Source of the DNA: Tilletiaria anomala UBC 951
Lineage: Eukaryota; Basidiomycota; Exobasidiomycetes; Georgefischeriales; Tilletiariaceae
Direction of reading: 5' to 3'
Assembly: GCF_000711695.1 (NCBI RefSeq)
Contig: NW_013547014.1
Location: forward strand, 62,001-126,000
DNA length: 64,000 nucleotides
Of the stretch, positions 36,391-47,747 are shown piece by piece (within the stretch, counting starts at the first letter, position 1; every line of letters starts with the position of its first letter). The position numbers and the translations under genes are program-made. Under the pieces are notes generated by a model. That model was not told the DNA's origin and ran no database searches. It saw only the letters and a program-made list of their open reading frames with translations.

Positions 36391-37295
36391 TGGAAATGTA
36401 TTAGACAAAGCTTGTATCACGGGTTAAGTTGAGGCGCGCCGTATCTCGGCCGATTCGCGTTCCATTCGTGCCGAATTGAGTGCAGACTCACTATTTACTG
36501 CCCGACTTTGCCTAGTGTCCCCACATGTTCACGCCAGGTTACACGTGTCGCCCACCACTACACATCTGTGTGGCTTTGCCAAGGCCATCTCCACAATGTG
36601 GGACGCAGGCGGCAGGAGGCATACGTGGATCTGATAGCTAGCTCCCAATTCCTTTATTTCCCTTTCGAGCAAAATTGATCGGCTGAACCTACCTAGTCCA
36701 TTGTGGGAACACAGTCAATACGAGCGCAGCACCGCAGGCCGCCGCGCTCATGTGACCAGCTCGATCAATACGAGCAGGTCAGGTACTGGGCTGCTCGACT
36801 AGTATACAAGAATCAGACAGGAGCAGACTTGGAATAAACTTTGCAAATAGTCGCCTAGCAACCTGCGGGGCTTCGAGAGAGTGATATGGTTTTGTCTACC
36901 TCGCGAGCCAGGCGAGCGTAAACCATCCCGACGTCGTGTCAGAACCGGTGGTATTCGAGGGAAGACCTCCACTGGACATCTGGTGGAATTGGGAAGAGAG
37001 GGAGGATTGAGCCATACGGATTGCACCGAAGTGAGGGTTGCACCGATTTTGACTCGTCTTCCTTCCTATGCACAATTTTTTTGAGATCGGCAGCACTGAT
37101 CACGATGTATATGAGGTGAGGAGGCGTCGCAATGACAACGATGACCATCGGCATCATTTGAATTGTCAGTGGATCTAATCAGCAAGACGGGATCGTCGCA
37201 TTCAAAGGTCACAGAAAGCTTCCCAACGGACATCTCGCCGAATCGGATGTGCTTTACACAGGTCCTGCTGCCAGCTCCCGACTCAAACGACTACC
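36391..37295. other. intergenic region, peroxiredoxin-like gene/zinc-knuckle gene
   Basis: About 900 bp with only short frames lacking motifs. A CTTTATTTCCC tract near 36650 is unremarkable. Nothing else seen. Confidence 0.5.
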
Positions 37296-38718
37296 ATGAC
37301 GCGCTACACCAAACTGGATTCGCGCAAGCCTAGCGCGCTTCCAGCCTCCGATCACTTTGGTGATGCAAAGCAGAAGCAGAGTGACAACGAGCCCGACACC
37401 ACTGCTGCCAGTGAAACGCTCTCTACTGCTAGCGCCGCCGGTGCAGCTAAAATAGCACAACCTGCGCCTCCCAACGCATCGTCAGCCTCTGCCTCCTCCT
37501 CCGCACAAGACCAAGATCCTACAAAGCTCTACAAACGGAGCAAGCTGCTCAAGCTCAAGGCGAAAAAGGCCAAGAGCAACGAAAAGCGTACTGAATTGCT
37601 TAAGCAGGCCAAAGCGCTTGATCAGATGATGAATGCTGCCAACGGCGCTCGGGGAGGAAAAGATGGCATGGGAAATAGCAAATCGATGAGCGGCGGCAGT
37701 AACGCAGGAGGACCACGAGAGATGAAGAGGAGAAAAATCGATACCGGTGTATCGTCATGTGGAACAGAGGTACCGGAAACAACCTCAGAAAACCCTTGGA
37801 AGAAGATGGAACGTGGTGGGTTGTTGAAGCTAAGATGCGCACTCCCATCGCGAGGCCTTTACAGCCACTGACGCTGCTCCCATACTCGTCTCCACGTTTT
37901 GCTCTGCAGAGCGACGTCAAGTCAAGGATTCAAGGAATGAAGTTCGTCGCGAAAAGCGCGCCGCCGAGCGAGAAGCCAAGACACGCTGCTTTGCGTGTCG
38001 CGGCGCAGGGCATGCAGCGAAAGACTGCCCGAATCGGTTCAATGCCGAGGCGCAGGCTTTAGATGCTGTGTCCATACAAGAAGATGATGGGATTCGGGTT
38101 CTTACCGACGGAGGGGATGAGCTCAAGTCTGCAAAGGCTGCCATGACTGGCGCGCAAGCCGTCGGGTTGTGTTTCCGCTGCGGCTCGCAAGCGCACACCC
38201 TCTCCTCATGTCGTCGCCCACCACCGAGGGTTGGCTCAGCGCTGCCCTTTGCGACGTGCTTTGTCTGCTCGAAGCAAGGTCATCTCGCCTCCACCTGTCC
38301 ACAAAATAAAGGCCGAGGAGTTTACCCGAATGGAGGCTGCTGCGTCCTCTGCAGCTCCGTCGAGCATCTCGCGAAGGACTGCGCGTTGAGGCGCGAAGGT
38401 CACGCGGGCGGCACGGCAGCTGTCACGTTGATCTCGAGCACGAAGGAGGCAGGATCCATTGCTTTGGGCGCCGACGAAGACGATTTCCACGCGCTGGCAC
38501 GCAGGAAGCAGGAGGTAGAGAAGGAAATTGCGCATGAGGCCGAGGCAAACGGCGGCAAGAGCAAAAAGAAAGGTTCTAAGCGCAAGCGAGTGGCGGAGGC
38601 TGATGTCGAGACTGCTCCAAATAGGCCTGGAATTGGAAACGCAGTACTAGGGGTGCGTCGACCCGCTTCTGCCCCAACCAAAGCAGGCGCAGGCTCCCGA
38701 AAGGTAGTCACGTTCTAG
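37296..38718 (+). CDS. CCHC zinc-knuckle protein (ZCCHC9-like)
   Basis: Predicted nucleic-acid-binding protein of 442 residues from two exons, 37296-37815 and 37910-38718, with a 94-nt intron. Four CX2CX4HX4C knuckles follow the intron: CFACRGAGHAAKDC, CFRCGSQAHTLSSC, CFVCSKQGHLASTC and CVLCSSVEHLAKDC. The exon junction was placed to join NPWKKMER to ERRQVKDSRNEVRREK, a basic stretch directly before the first knuckle, as in fungal ZCCHC9-like proteins. The N-terminal half has a Lys-rich coiled segment (YKRSKLLKLKAKKAKSNEK) and low-complexity Ser/Ala. The tail has a basic run (KSKKKGSKRKR) suggesting a nuclear or nucleolar location. Animal ZCCHC9 is linked to rRNA and RNA metabolism; the role here is inferred. 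Confidence 0.85.
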
Positions 38719-38828
38719 TGATGTTGCAATTATCTATAATGCACTATGACCCAGCTTGGTATTGTATATCCTAAATCATTGCTGCACTGCAGCAAAGTTC
38801 GTTCACTTGCTTCGTCTAAAATCCCAAA

Positions 38829-41638
38829 TCAAGCCTTTTGCTCGGCTTCAGCCTTTCGGGCGGCAGCCTTTGTCCTCCAAGCGTTACCTCTATATGCGAC
38901 CAGGAAGAGCATAGCCTGTGCAAGTGCCAGCACAACCGCCCAACCAGTATTGAACCAGCCGTCACCCATCCGATCCTGCAGCGGTCCTGCGATCTGACTC
39001 GCTACGCATGCGAACGCGCCGCGGTACACCGAGTTGGTGCTGACCGCGGCAGCAGCACGGCCCTTGTTCGCATCGACGAGGTAGCTCAGCACGGAAGAGT
39101 AAGCGCCGAACTGCACAAAACCCAGGAAGAAGAGGACGATGACGGGGCCGGCGACGTTCACTTTTTTGTCGACGAGCCAGGCGTACGCAACAAACATCAG
39201 AGGTGTCAAGATGCACAGGAGCCGCACCGCCATCAGGCGCTCTTCCGCCGGTGCCGGATGTCCCGTCGCACATCGCTTGCGCATCAAGTTGCGGTCGCTC
39301 AGGCGCCCCCCGCAGATGCTGCCGATCATCCCGCCGGCACCCAGGCTGAATAGGACAAGGCCGACCTTGATCGGCTCGAAATGATAAGGCGCCGCTCCGA
39401 ACGTCCGCGATGCCTGTCCAATATTATGGTTTGAGGCAATTGACAGGTGAGCGCTCAGTCCTGGTGCGACATGCCTCCAGTTGTGGCACTCACAGCGAAA
39501 GACAGACTGTATTGAGAGCCAAAGGTTAGCCCTGAGAAAGTCAGGGTCAGGAAATTGTGTGGCTGCTGGATGATTCCAAACATCGGCAGGAGCGGATTGA
39601 CATCGCTGGCGTGAACCCTGACTTTGATCTCCTTTCCATCGGTTGTGATGATGCGATCTAAACTGTTAACCGCGCTGCCAGAGATGGATATGGCAGAATT
39701 CTTGGTCGTGCTACGCTTCAGTCGCCCGGTAATCTCACCCGACGTCGCCTTCGTAAGAGCGGAAAAGGTCACAGCGCCTGGCGCGCTGCGGACATGCGCG
39801 AGTGGTGGCATTTTTGTCTGGCTGTTCTCGACTACTTTGGACAGCTCATTTTGGTGCACATTCAGCAGCCCTTCCGTTGTGAATGCTGCATGCAGGTCGT
39901 TGCAGCTGCAGCTGCTGATACCCGCCGTATGGCCGTGGTACTCATGGTGTCCATAGCCGTGATCATACTCGTCATGATGCGCTGGCAAAGACGATTCATT
40001 TTGCAGTTGTTGGTGCTCTTCAAGTGGCCTCAGCCCCACTCCCGCATCGACGTGCACCTTCGGCCCGCCGGACCAGACGGCGCCCAGTTGTGTGCCAAGT
40101 TTGCGCGTCGCTGGGTGTGATCGTGGATGTGCACTACTGATTAAGTAGATCGGTGAATCAAACGGCTTTTCGTCGCTCCTTGTACCGCTTGAGATCGGAT
40201 GTAATGTCCCATTCTTTTTGCCAACGTCTCTGCACCCTTCGATCGGCCATAGCTGCCGGATAGTGTATGTCCGTCTGCTGGGTATTTGTCGTTGAACCTC
40301 ACCGTTTTGCGATGCTCCCTTTGCATCCAGAGCCATAGCTTCCACAATGGCACGCTTGTGTGCTTTCTGCCAAACAAGACTTCGCTCCTTTCGGAAGGTC
40401 TCTCGGAAGAAGAGGATGTAGCATAGCAAAATCGCACTACCGCAGGCTGCAAGGAAATAGAATGTGATTCGCCAGCTCCCGGCAGACGTCAATGCACCGC
40501 CCACTGCATGGAGAGAGATGAGACGTTGTCAGTCTTGCGCTTATGAGGTGCATCTAACGCCACATCCGTTATACCCACAGACTTCTCGGGTGCACGGAAA
40601 GGCACGGCAGTCCAGGGAAATGTGTTCATCAGCTGTTTGCTCAAACTTTTCAGTTCTTGAGAATACTTACGTGCTCCCATGCTCGGGCCTAAAAGAGGTG
40701 CGCACTGCAGATAGTCGATAAGATTAGACGGTCAACTTTGTGCTCTGTTGCTTTCACCCTAGCTGTTGAGACACGAACATAGTAAAGACCGAGAACTCGG
40801 CCGCGTGATTCGACCTCGTACATGTCTGCAATGGTGCCTGCATATCGTAAAGATCATGAGCTCTGTGGACGTGTTTGGCAAGCGAAAGAATAAAGCCCTC
40901 ACCTGCTGCCATGGTCAACAGAGGGCTGCTTGCGTAGCCACCAATGACGCGCATAGCAATAAACTGCCCAATGCTATTTGCGCGCCCGGCCCCGACTTGC
41001 GCCAGCGTGAAAGCAAGGAGACAGGATAGGTAGATCCATTTCCTGCCGTACAGCTCGCTGATCGGTACAAATGTCATACTTCCACCACCTTGGACGAGGA
41101 TGAAGATGGACACACTGAGTGCCAAGACAGACGGGTTCGTTCGAAGATCGGCTTCGACGGATGCGAGTGCTGGAAAGATGATGTTGGCAGCTGACGCTGG
41201 TATCCACGAGCCGGCGCTGAGCATGACGACCATGAGAAACTTCCTGGCCGGCGACCAAAGACGCGGGTCGTTGCCGTCTGGAAGAGGTTGGTGCTCGATG
41301 TCCAATGGCACGGCGGGAACACCTGCCGTGGTTGATGAAGAGGCATGACATGCGTCAGGGTTGATTTTTCTCGCATAGTCTCCCTTGTTCGCGTCAAGAG
41401 GGAACATTGTAGATGATGCACCCGGGGTTGCTGGGGCGGCTGGCTCCACTGCATGAGCCGCTTCTCGCAAGGCGACAGCCAGATGATCGCTGTCGCCTGT
41501 GGTCCGTTCTTGCGCCTGTTCTTGCATTTGGTGTTCCAAAGGCCCTTCCGAGTTGATACTGCTGTCTTGGGTATTGTGTCTGCGTTGCCCCTGCAGCGGT
41601 TCCGTGCCCGCTGGGCTTGCTGCCACCGATGAAGGCAT
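38829..41638 (-). CDS. MFS transporter, DHA1 drug:H+ antiporter type
   Basis: Plasma-membrane-type major facilitator of 807 residues in five exons: 41638-40903, 40837-40779, 40704-40671, 40503-39494 and 39413-38829. Exon 3 is only 34 nt; exon junctions rebuild GTIADMYEVESRGRVLGLYY and CAPLLGPSMGALGGALTSA, the DHA1 motif after helix 5. Other motifs: SAANIIFPALASVEADL (helix 1), SELYGRKWIYL (motif A) and SAGSWRITFYFLAACGSAIL (helix 6). The N-terminus has ~120 cytosolic residues. The loop between helices 6 and 7 is ~250 residues, far longer than usual, and contains a His-rich stretch (HDEYDHGYGHHEYHGHT). Polyamines or drugs are typical cargo of the family; none can be assigned here. Confidence 0.88.
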
Positions 41639-42467
41639 CGTTGAGACGCTTGCTATTCAGACCTGGCTCGGTGTGGTCAGAGCGTCAGTCCGTGCGTCGT
41701 TCTCAAGTCATGGCTCTTGCTGGATATTGTACTATGTCAGTGGGCTCTGCTCGCTATCGACCTCCCTTCGTCTATATATATGAAAGCAAACGAGCGAGCA
41801 CCGTACTGCCGAACAGAATGACTCGTACGCGTTTAAGTGCATGTCGACGACCTCAACGCGTTGTAGTTCCTGTCATCAGCGTGGGGAGTGACGAAAATTA
41901 TTAAAGCCGCATCAAGCCGCTGGCGAAAACTACAAAGATCTCAGGGGTTTTCCGCGCAGTAGGGGAGCCAGCAGAAACAAGCTCTCCCTGGTATTTAGAC
42001 GCGGCGGCTTCGGATTCCACCTTTGGGGCTAATTTCTGCTGCTTCGGCCGACAAAAGCCGAGGAGCACCGAAGAAAGTTTTCGGTTGATCTGAAACGAAA
42101 ATCGGGGGAAATCCCACAATGGCTCTCTACCGCATACGGAGACTAGCGCGGCATACACAAGCTAGAGTCCACCAATTTTCTACTCCGTTTTCTCCGGTTC
42201 CGACTCTCGAGTCACCACCCTCCCTTAGTCTTGCTTTCCTATCATAGTATGAACCCGTTGGCCTGCCAACAGCATAATATAAAGCAATGAGATCATGTAC
42301 TTGATCCGCTTGGGCGGAACCTGGTACCCAGCCCGACGGGACCACGACAAGGGTCAGCTTGAACAGAGTTGGCGACAAACTGCACCACAGGAAGGCACTC
42401 ACACATTTCGCGGTGCCGTCGCATTCCTGCGTTTGTGATTCGATTAAGTGGCGTATATACGACGAAG
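41639..42467. other. divergent intergenic region MFS/methyltransferase
   Basis: About 830 bp. A TATATATA run at about 41775 lies ~135 bp upstream of the MFS start. No gene seen. Confidence 0.45.
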
Positions 42468-43621
42468 ATGTCACCAGCCTCCGTCGAAGTTTATCACAGA
42501 TCGGACGATGCCGAGCTGTACCGTGAAAACGCCTCGTTCGTGAGTCGTATGGTTGTATCCTACCATGCGGAGGTCATTGGTACACAGATCAGGATGACCA
42601 CATTGCAAGTGCTCCGTCTTATTTACCCCCCACTGACAGGTCTATTCGGACGATAACACTGCACCAGTCTTGCAGCTGCTTGGTGCTGAGCCTGGTGATG
42701 CCATTCTTGATGTTGGCTGTGGTGCGTTCTCTCTGTGCTTAAGGTCGTTGCACAACACTGAATTTCACCTCCTGCCAACTCCGATGGCTCAACCGTGGTT
42801 CCAGGCAGCGGTGAATTGACTGTGAAGGTCGCAACGCTAGCGTCGAAGACAGGCACCGTGTTGGGCGTGGATGCATCTGAGGACATGATCTCCAAAGCTC
42901 GAGGGCACGAGCCTTCGTCAAATTTTTCTTTTGAGGTAGTTGATTGCCACGAACTCCAAGCTTGGCTCGAAGAGCATGGTAAACAGGCAACTTTTGACAA
43001 AGTCTTCAGCAGTGCAGCAGTAAGTGATCATTAAAATCTACAAGCCTCTCGGCATATCAGATGGACGGCTGATATATCGAGGCTTGATGGTGTACGGTGC
43101 ACCAGCTGCACTGGATGAATAGATCTCCTTCCCGCGTGGCAACCGGTATGCGCTCTGCAATCAAGAAAGGCGGCGTGCTTGCTCTCGAGATGGGCGGAGC
43201 CGGCAACGTCAGCGCTGTGCGAAGTCTTCTGCGTCGGCACCTCGCGCAGCGCGGTGTGGATCCATCCAAAGTCGATCCATGGTATTTCCCCACCGTCAAA
43301 GAATACACCGCGGTGCTCGAATCGGCAGGATTCCAGGTTGAGCACGCCGCGCTCGTCGTGCGACCTACACCATTACCGGAGAGATCCGGGATCAGGGGTT
43401 GGCTCAGGACGTTCGCAGGGCCGTTCTTGAACGCGTTGAAGTCGGATGTAGAGCGCGAGCAAGTCGTTGCTGCTGTAGAGAAGGAGCTGGTCGATGCTGC
43501 TACGTCTGAGGCAAGTGACAAGGGCGGCGAGGAAAATTTTGAATCAACCTGGTTCGATGCCAGCAGTGGGCAATGGACCGCTCCATATGTTCGTCTCCGT
43601 GTGAGGGCGATTGCTCATTGA
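42468..43621 (+). CDS. class I SAM-dependent methyltransferase
   Basis: Predicted small-molecule methyltransferase of 294 residues. Four exons, 42468-42539, 42640-42721, 42805-43019 and 43106-43621, with introns of 100, 83 and 86 nt. The SAM-binding glycine loop is built across intron 2: AILDVGCGSGELTVKVA. It is followed by GTVLGVDASEDMISKAR (motif II acidic residue), FEVVDCHELQ, and across intron 3 KVFSSAALHWMNR and KKGGVLALEMGGAGN. The pattern of FSSAALHWM and the C-terminal WYFPTVKEYTAVLESAGFQV resembles trans-aconitate methyltransferase-like enzymes, with the substrate unproven. The N-terminal SVEVYHRSDDAELYRENASF is also usual for that group. No membrane segment or signal peptide. Confidence 0.85.
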
Positions 43622-44678
43622 TATCTATAGCATTGTATGAAGCTCATCCTAAAATGATGGAAGAAATGATCCTACGGAAAGACCGTCGTCGGATTCGCAT
43701 TCACAGTTGCAGACTCTTGGCTTGACCCTTTACAATATAGACTCTACGCTGGATCTGCAGGTGCACTCTGGCCTACCAGCTGAGCCATTGCTTCTGTGCG
43801 CGAATATGAGCTCGTGAACAAAGCCAATCGTGTTACAGAAAGAGGGTCTTCAAATTGAAGGCAAGGGTACGGGAACCAGCATGATGAGCTCAATGATACG
43901 CACGATCAGTTCCCGCGCAGCAATCAGGCCCTCATGGTATGATATAGCCACCGAGGCTCAAAAATCAAGGACTTTCGTTTAATCTTGCCACTTGGGCAAG
44001 CGTGTCTATGGGCGGGCTCAAATGCGGCAAGTTACACGTTGCACATCGTACAATCAGCCATACTCGCCAGACACGAAGTTAGAGCACATGCGACGCGGAC
44101 AGCTGTTGCTGAGCATTACTTTCTGCAAGCTACTTTATCCTCCTCCGTGAATTGGTGTTTTGCGTGGCGCGACGGAAGAGATGCGAGCAGTCGGTAGCTC
44201 TCTCGAGGACAATGCTTCGATGATGGTCCTGCTAAGCCTGACAGATGTTCAGATGATAAATGAACGAATGGTGTTGGTAGTTGAACACGTAATGCGTGAT
44301 GTGCGCGAAACACAAACCCTGTAAAACGCGCCTTTGGTTTGATTGGTCCGTCGCATCTACAACGCGTTTCAATGTCTCCGTGGTTGCCTCCCAAGGGTGA
44401 GCCGCGAGGTCAACGCAATTCTTCTTGCCGTTTATATGCACCATTCGTTCATACATGCGACTCTGAGCTGGCCGCAACACTTCTACGCTACAACGGCTCT
44501 GACTTCGAAGGTGTGGAGATACCTAGGCTACTGCCTTTTTTCGTCCGAACTCACCCACGCTCGCGCATTTGTCGGCGGTGGTCGGCTGCTTGCGCTTGAA
44601 GTCACCAGACTCGCTTGTGACAGGTTGCTGGAGCGTACCCTTGGTGGCCCTTCTGCTTCAAGCAGACGAGCAGCCACC
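43622..44678. other. intergenic region methyltransferase/ARS2
   Basis: About 1 kb. The ARS2 frame stays open back to 44343, but that part has no Ars2 similarity and is taken as leader. Near 43770, read on the minus strand, there is a tRNA A-box-like TGGCTCAGCTGGTAGG, without a matching B box or cloverleaf. Nothing else seen. Confidence 0.45.
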
Positions 44679-47676
44679 ATGTCGCGCTCTCATGAGCATC
44701 ACGCCGCCAGGGATCTCCACGACGATTCGAGGGCGCTGCTGGGTAGAGATGGCGGCCCAGCCTCGACAGCATCCGGCTCCAAGCGGCCACGATCTCCCGG
44801 CGCTGGTCCCGCCCCAGATTACGACTACGATTACTACGGCTCAGCTGACTGGTACGGAGGGGCATCAGACCACTATGGTATTCCTTCCTCAGCTGGTCTT
44901 CCACGGGACCCGTGGTATGAGTATGGATACGAAGACCGGGACAGAGCAAGAGGGGGGCGGTACAGAGAAGAATGGGAGGCGTACTACCGAGAAAAGGAGT
45001 GGGAGGAGTACTATGCTCGCCGCGCATCCGCTGGTGCCGTCCCGAGAGATGATCGATATGATCTTCGTCAACGGATCGAAGGCATGGTTCCGGGAGATGT
45101 GGATCCGTATGCGAGAGACCATCCTCGTGGAGATCCTCGCAGCGCGTATGGCGCACCTCAGCCCCTGGGAGGCGCTGGCGGAGTCGAGGTTGGGCCTATG
45201 GCAGGCCCCGCTCAAGCGGATGCTTCAGGCCGCCCTCTTTCGGCCTCGACTCGGCCGGATCCGCTGCAATCCGACCACCTCATGCCGTTTAGGGCCTACG
45301 TGCAATATCACAAGTCTAGCGGCAAGACTTCCGAGCCGACCGGCGATCTCGGCCAGGATTACCAGTCATACCGGGCACAAGTGCAGAAGCGCCAGATGTG
45401 GAAGTTCTTCGAGACAAGAAAGGAAGATAAGTGGTTCATCGAGCGGTACAGCCCTGCCGAGGAGCACGCCAAGCAGCGTCTCGCATGGAAGAAGGCCGGA
45501 AGGGAAGGCAGAAAGGAGAAATGGATTGCAGAGCTTAAAGAGGGTCGACTGGACAAGGTTTGCTTCGATTTGAAGCAGGCCAAGAAGGAGCCTTCCTCGA
45601 CACCCGCACACGAGCCTAAAGCAAAACTCGACTCGACAGCTGACGGCGAAAAGGAGGCCAAAGCTGCAGATGGCAAAGAGGCGGATGATAAGGAAACCGC
45701 CGAAGCTTGCGATGAGCAAAAGGATTCTGCGAGGACAGAGGCTAAAGTTGAGCCGGGATTGGAGGCAAATGACCATAACACCTCCGCATCAGGTCAAGCA
45801 AAGGGACAAGCAGGGGTGGAGGGTCGGCGTCGAGGTAACAGCACAGCACAGAAGCCCTTCCGCATTACAACTCGCTTCGGAGAAGAGAAGGATCAAGGGC
45901 GTGACGAACTCATTCCGCCGAATCCGCTGCAGCTGCTCGTGCAGAACATTTCGCCGGAGATGGAGAGGATAGAGCTGGAAGAACGCTTTCGAAAACACGC
46001 AGGCAAGGCGTTTAGATATCTCGCCGTCAGCGATCCGCGAGAGGGCAAGAGATGGACCAGAATGGGCTATGCTGTGTTCGATGAGGGGACAGATTTAAAG
46101 CCTATCAAGGAAGCAATGAATGAGGAGAAGGTTAGTATATAGAGCAACGACTGGACTTCGAACGTTTCTCCTGACTCTGACCCCGGTCGGTTCGCAGATC
46201 GCAGGCCTCACGCTCAATGTTACATTTAGCGACCGAGCAGGGATGTCACGCGTCCAGATGGCACCCGAGGTGGCGGGCTCCGCCCGTCGCCTCAAACACG
46301 ACCTACAACAGGCCAAAGCACTCATCGCCAAGCTGGAAGCGGAAGATCGCGACGAGGTCTTCGCTCCTTCACTTGACACAGCTGCTCAGTCCCACGATGC
46401 AGACGGCGAAAGCGAAAGCAATGGGCGGCGCGTCACAGCAGATGACATCGCTATTGAGCTGCCTGCGTCGCTGTCGCAGAGCGCCACTGCACTGATTGAG
46501 GAGAGGTGCAGCGAGCTGGGCTTGCCGCTCTCCGAAGCAGTAGCTGCCGTACCTGATGACGCCGAGGTCACAGCGAAAGGCGACGAGCTGGAACGAGTGC
46601 GCGACATACTCAAGAAACACCTGGATCTTCACCTCGACGCTCTGCGTCAGGTGTATCACACCGACTATTACTCTGGCCTGATACGAGATTTCCCCGAAGA
46701 GCTCATCAGGCGCTCGCCCATCTCAGTCAGGAGGGCACCAGTTGAGCCTGCACATGAACCTACGAGTACCGCCGCTGGTGAGCTGCTTGGCACAGATGAA
46801 CCTCGGTGCCACAGACGTACTGATGCTTGCCTTGCTTTCTACAGGCACCGATGCTTGGTGTAAAAATGTCGACACTCGCATTGACATGCTTCTCAAGCCT
46901 GAGACGCTCGATCTGGAAGAACTCGGTGGCAAGACGATCGAGAAGGAAATGACCGAGATCGCGGCTCCGTACATCAAGCAAGAGGACAAGGACAAGCATC
47001 GCTGCATGGTTCAAGTTGATGGTGCGCCTTGCAGTAAACGTTTCGTCGCGCCTGGCTTCGTCCAGAAGCATATCAGAAACAAGCATAAAAAGTTCCTTGA
47101 GGATTTGGCAGCACCGAGAATAGAGAAAGTGAGAGACGTCTCGTTTTTCTTTCACGCTACAGAAGAACTTCACTGATTGTGCTGCACCCGGCATCACTGG
47201 TAACACAGGCCACCTTTTTCAACAACTATGTGTTCGACCCCTGCCGACCGATGCCAGGACAGAACAACCGCCAGGAAGGCGCGAACGGCGCAGGTTACAA
47301 TGCCGGCGGCGCACCATTCAATCTCAGCAACATGTCGCCTCCAGAGATGATGGCCATGATGGCGCAGATGATGGGCGGCCAGATGCCCTTTGACAGGTCG
47401 ATGATGGACCGGATGATGGGTGCCGGCCCTCCGCCAGGCAAGCGCGCGCGGCGGGGCGGAGGAGGCGGCGCCAGCGCCGGTGGAAGTCTGGGCGCGAGGT
47501 TGGGCGGCAAGCCCCGTGATCGCGAACGCGATCGTAGAGGCCCTCGCTACGATGGACCAGCTCCCGAACCGCTGCCATCTGGCCCGCTTGACCCGAGAGC
47601 GTCACATGGCAAGCGCAGCTACCAAGACCTCGACAGCATTCCTGCTGCAGAAAAAGACGTCGAGTTGGAGTACTAA
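44679..47676 (+). CDS. ARS2: Ars2/SERRATE zinc-finger protein
   Basis: Nuclear adaptor between the cap-binding complex and RNA processing or decay machinery (called Pir2 in fission yeast). Four exons, 44679-46130, 46198-46777, 46845-47128 and 47209-47676, with introns of 67, 67 and 80 nt, give 927 residues. Order of parts: a Tyr/Asp/Arg-rich N-terminus; the DUF3546 region (MPFRAYVQYHKSS, RKEDKWFIERYSPAEEHAKQ); a Glu/Lys linker; an RRM-like unit (PLQLLVQNISPEMERIELEE) that continues over intron 1 into ITLNV-type sequence; LRQVYHTDYYSGL; and TDAWCKNVDTRIDMLL across intron 2. A C2H2 finger (HRCMVQVDGAPCSKRF then VQKHIRNKH) comes next, followed by FFNNYVFDPCRPMPGQ. The C-terminus is Gly/Met/Arg-rich. 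The start MSRSHEHH was chosen after an upstream stretch without similarity. Its stop is 71 bp from that of NAR1. Confidence 0.92.
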
Positions 47677-47747
47677 ATGTAATAAGGTTGCTATGTTACA
47701 CGAAGCCAAAGCATGGACGCTGTGGAAATGAAGATGCGGGGGCTCAA

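Noticed and set aside
43740-43800. tRNA A-box-like sequence (TGGCTCAGCTGGTAGG on the minus strand).
   Set aside because: No B box at the right distance, and acceptor and T stems do not pair.
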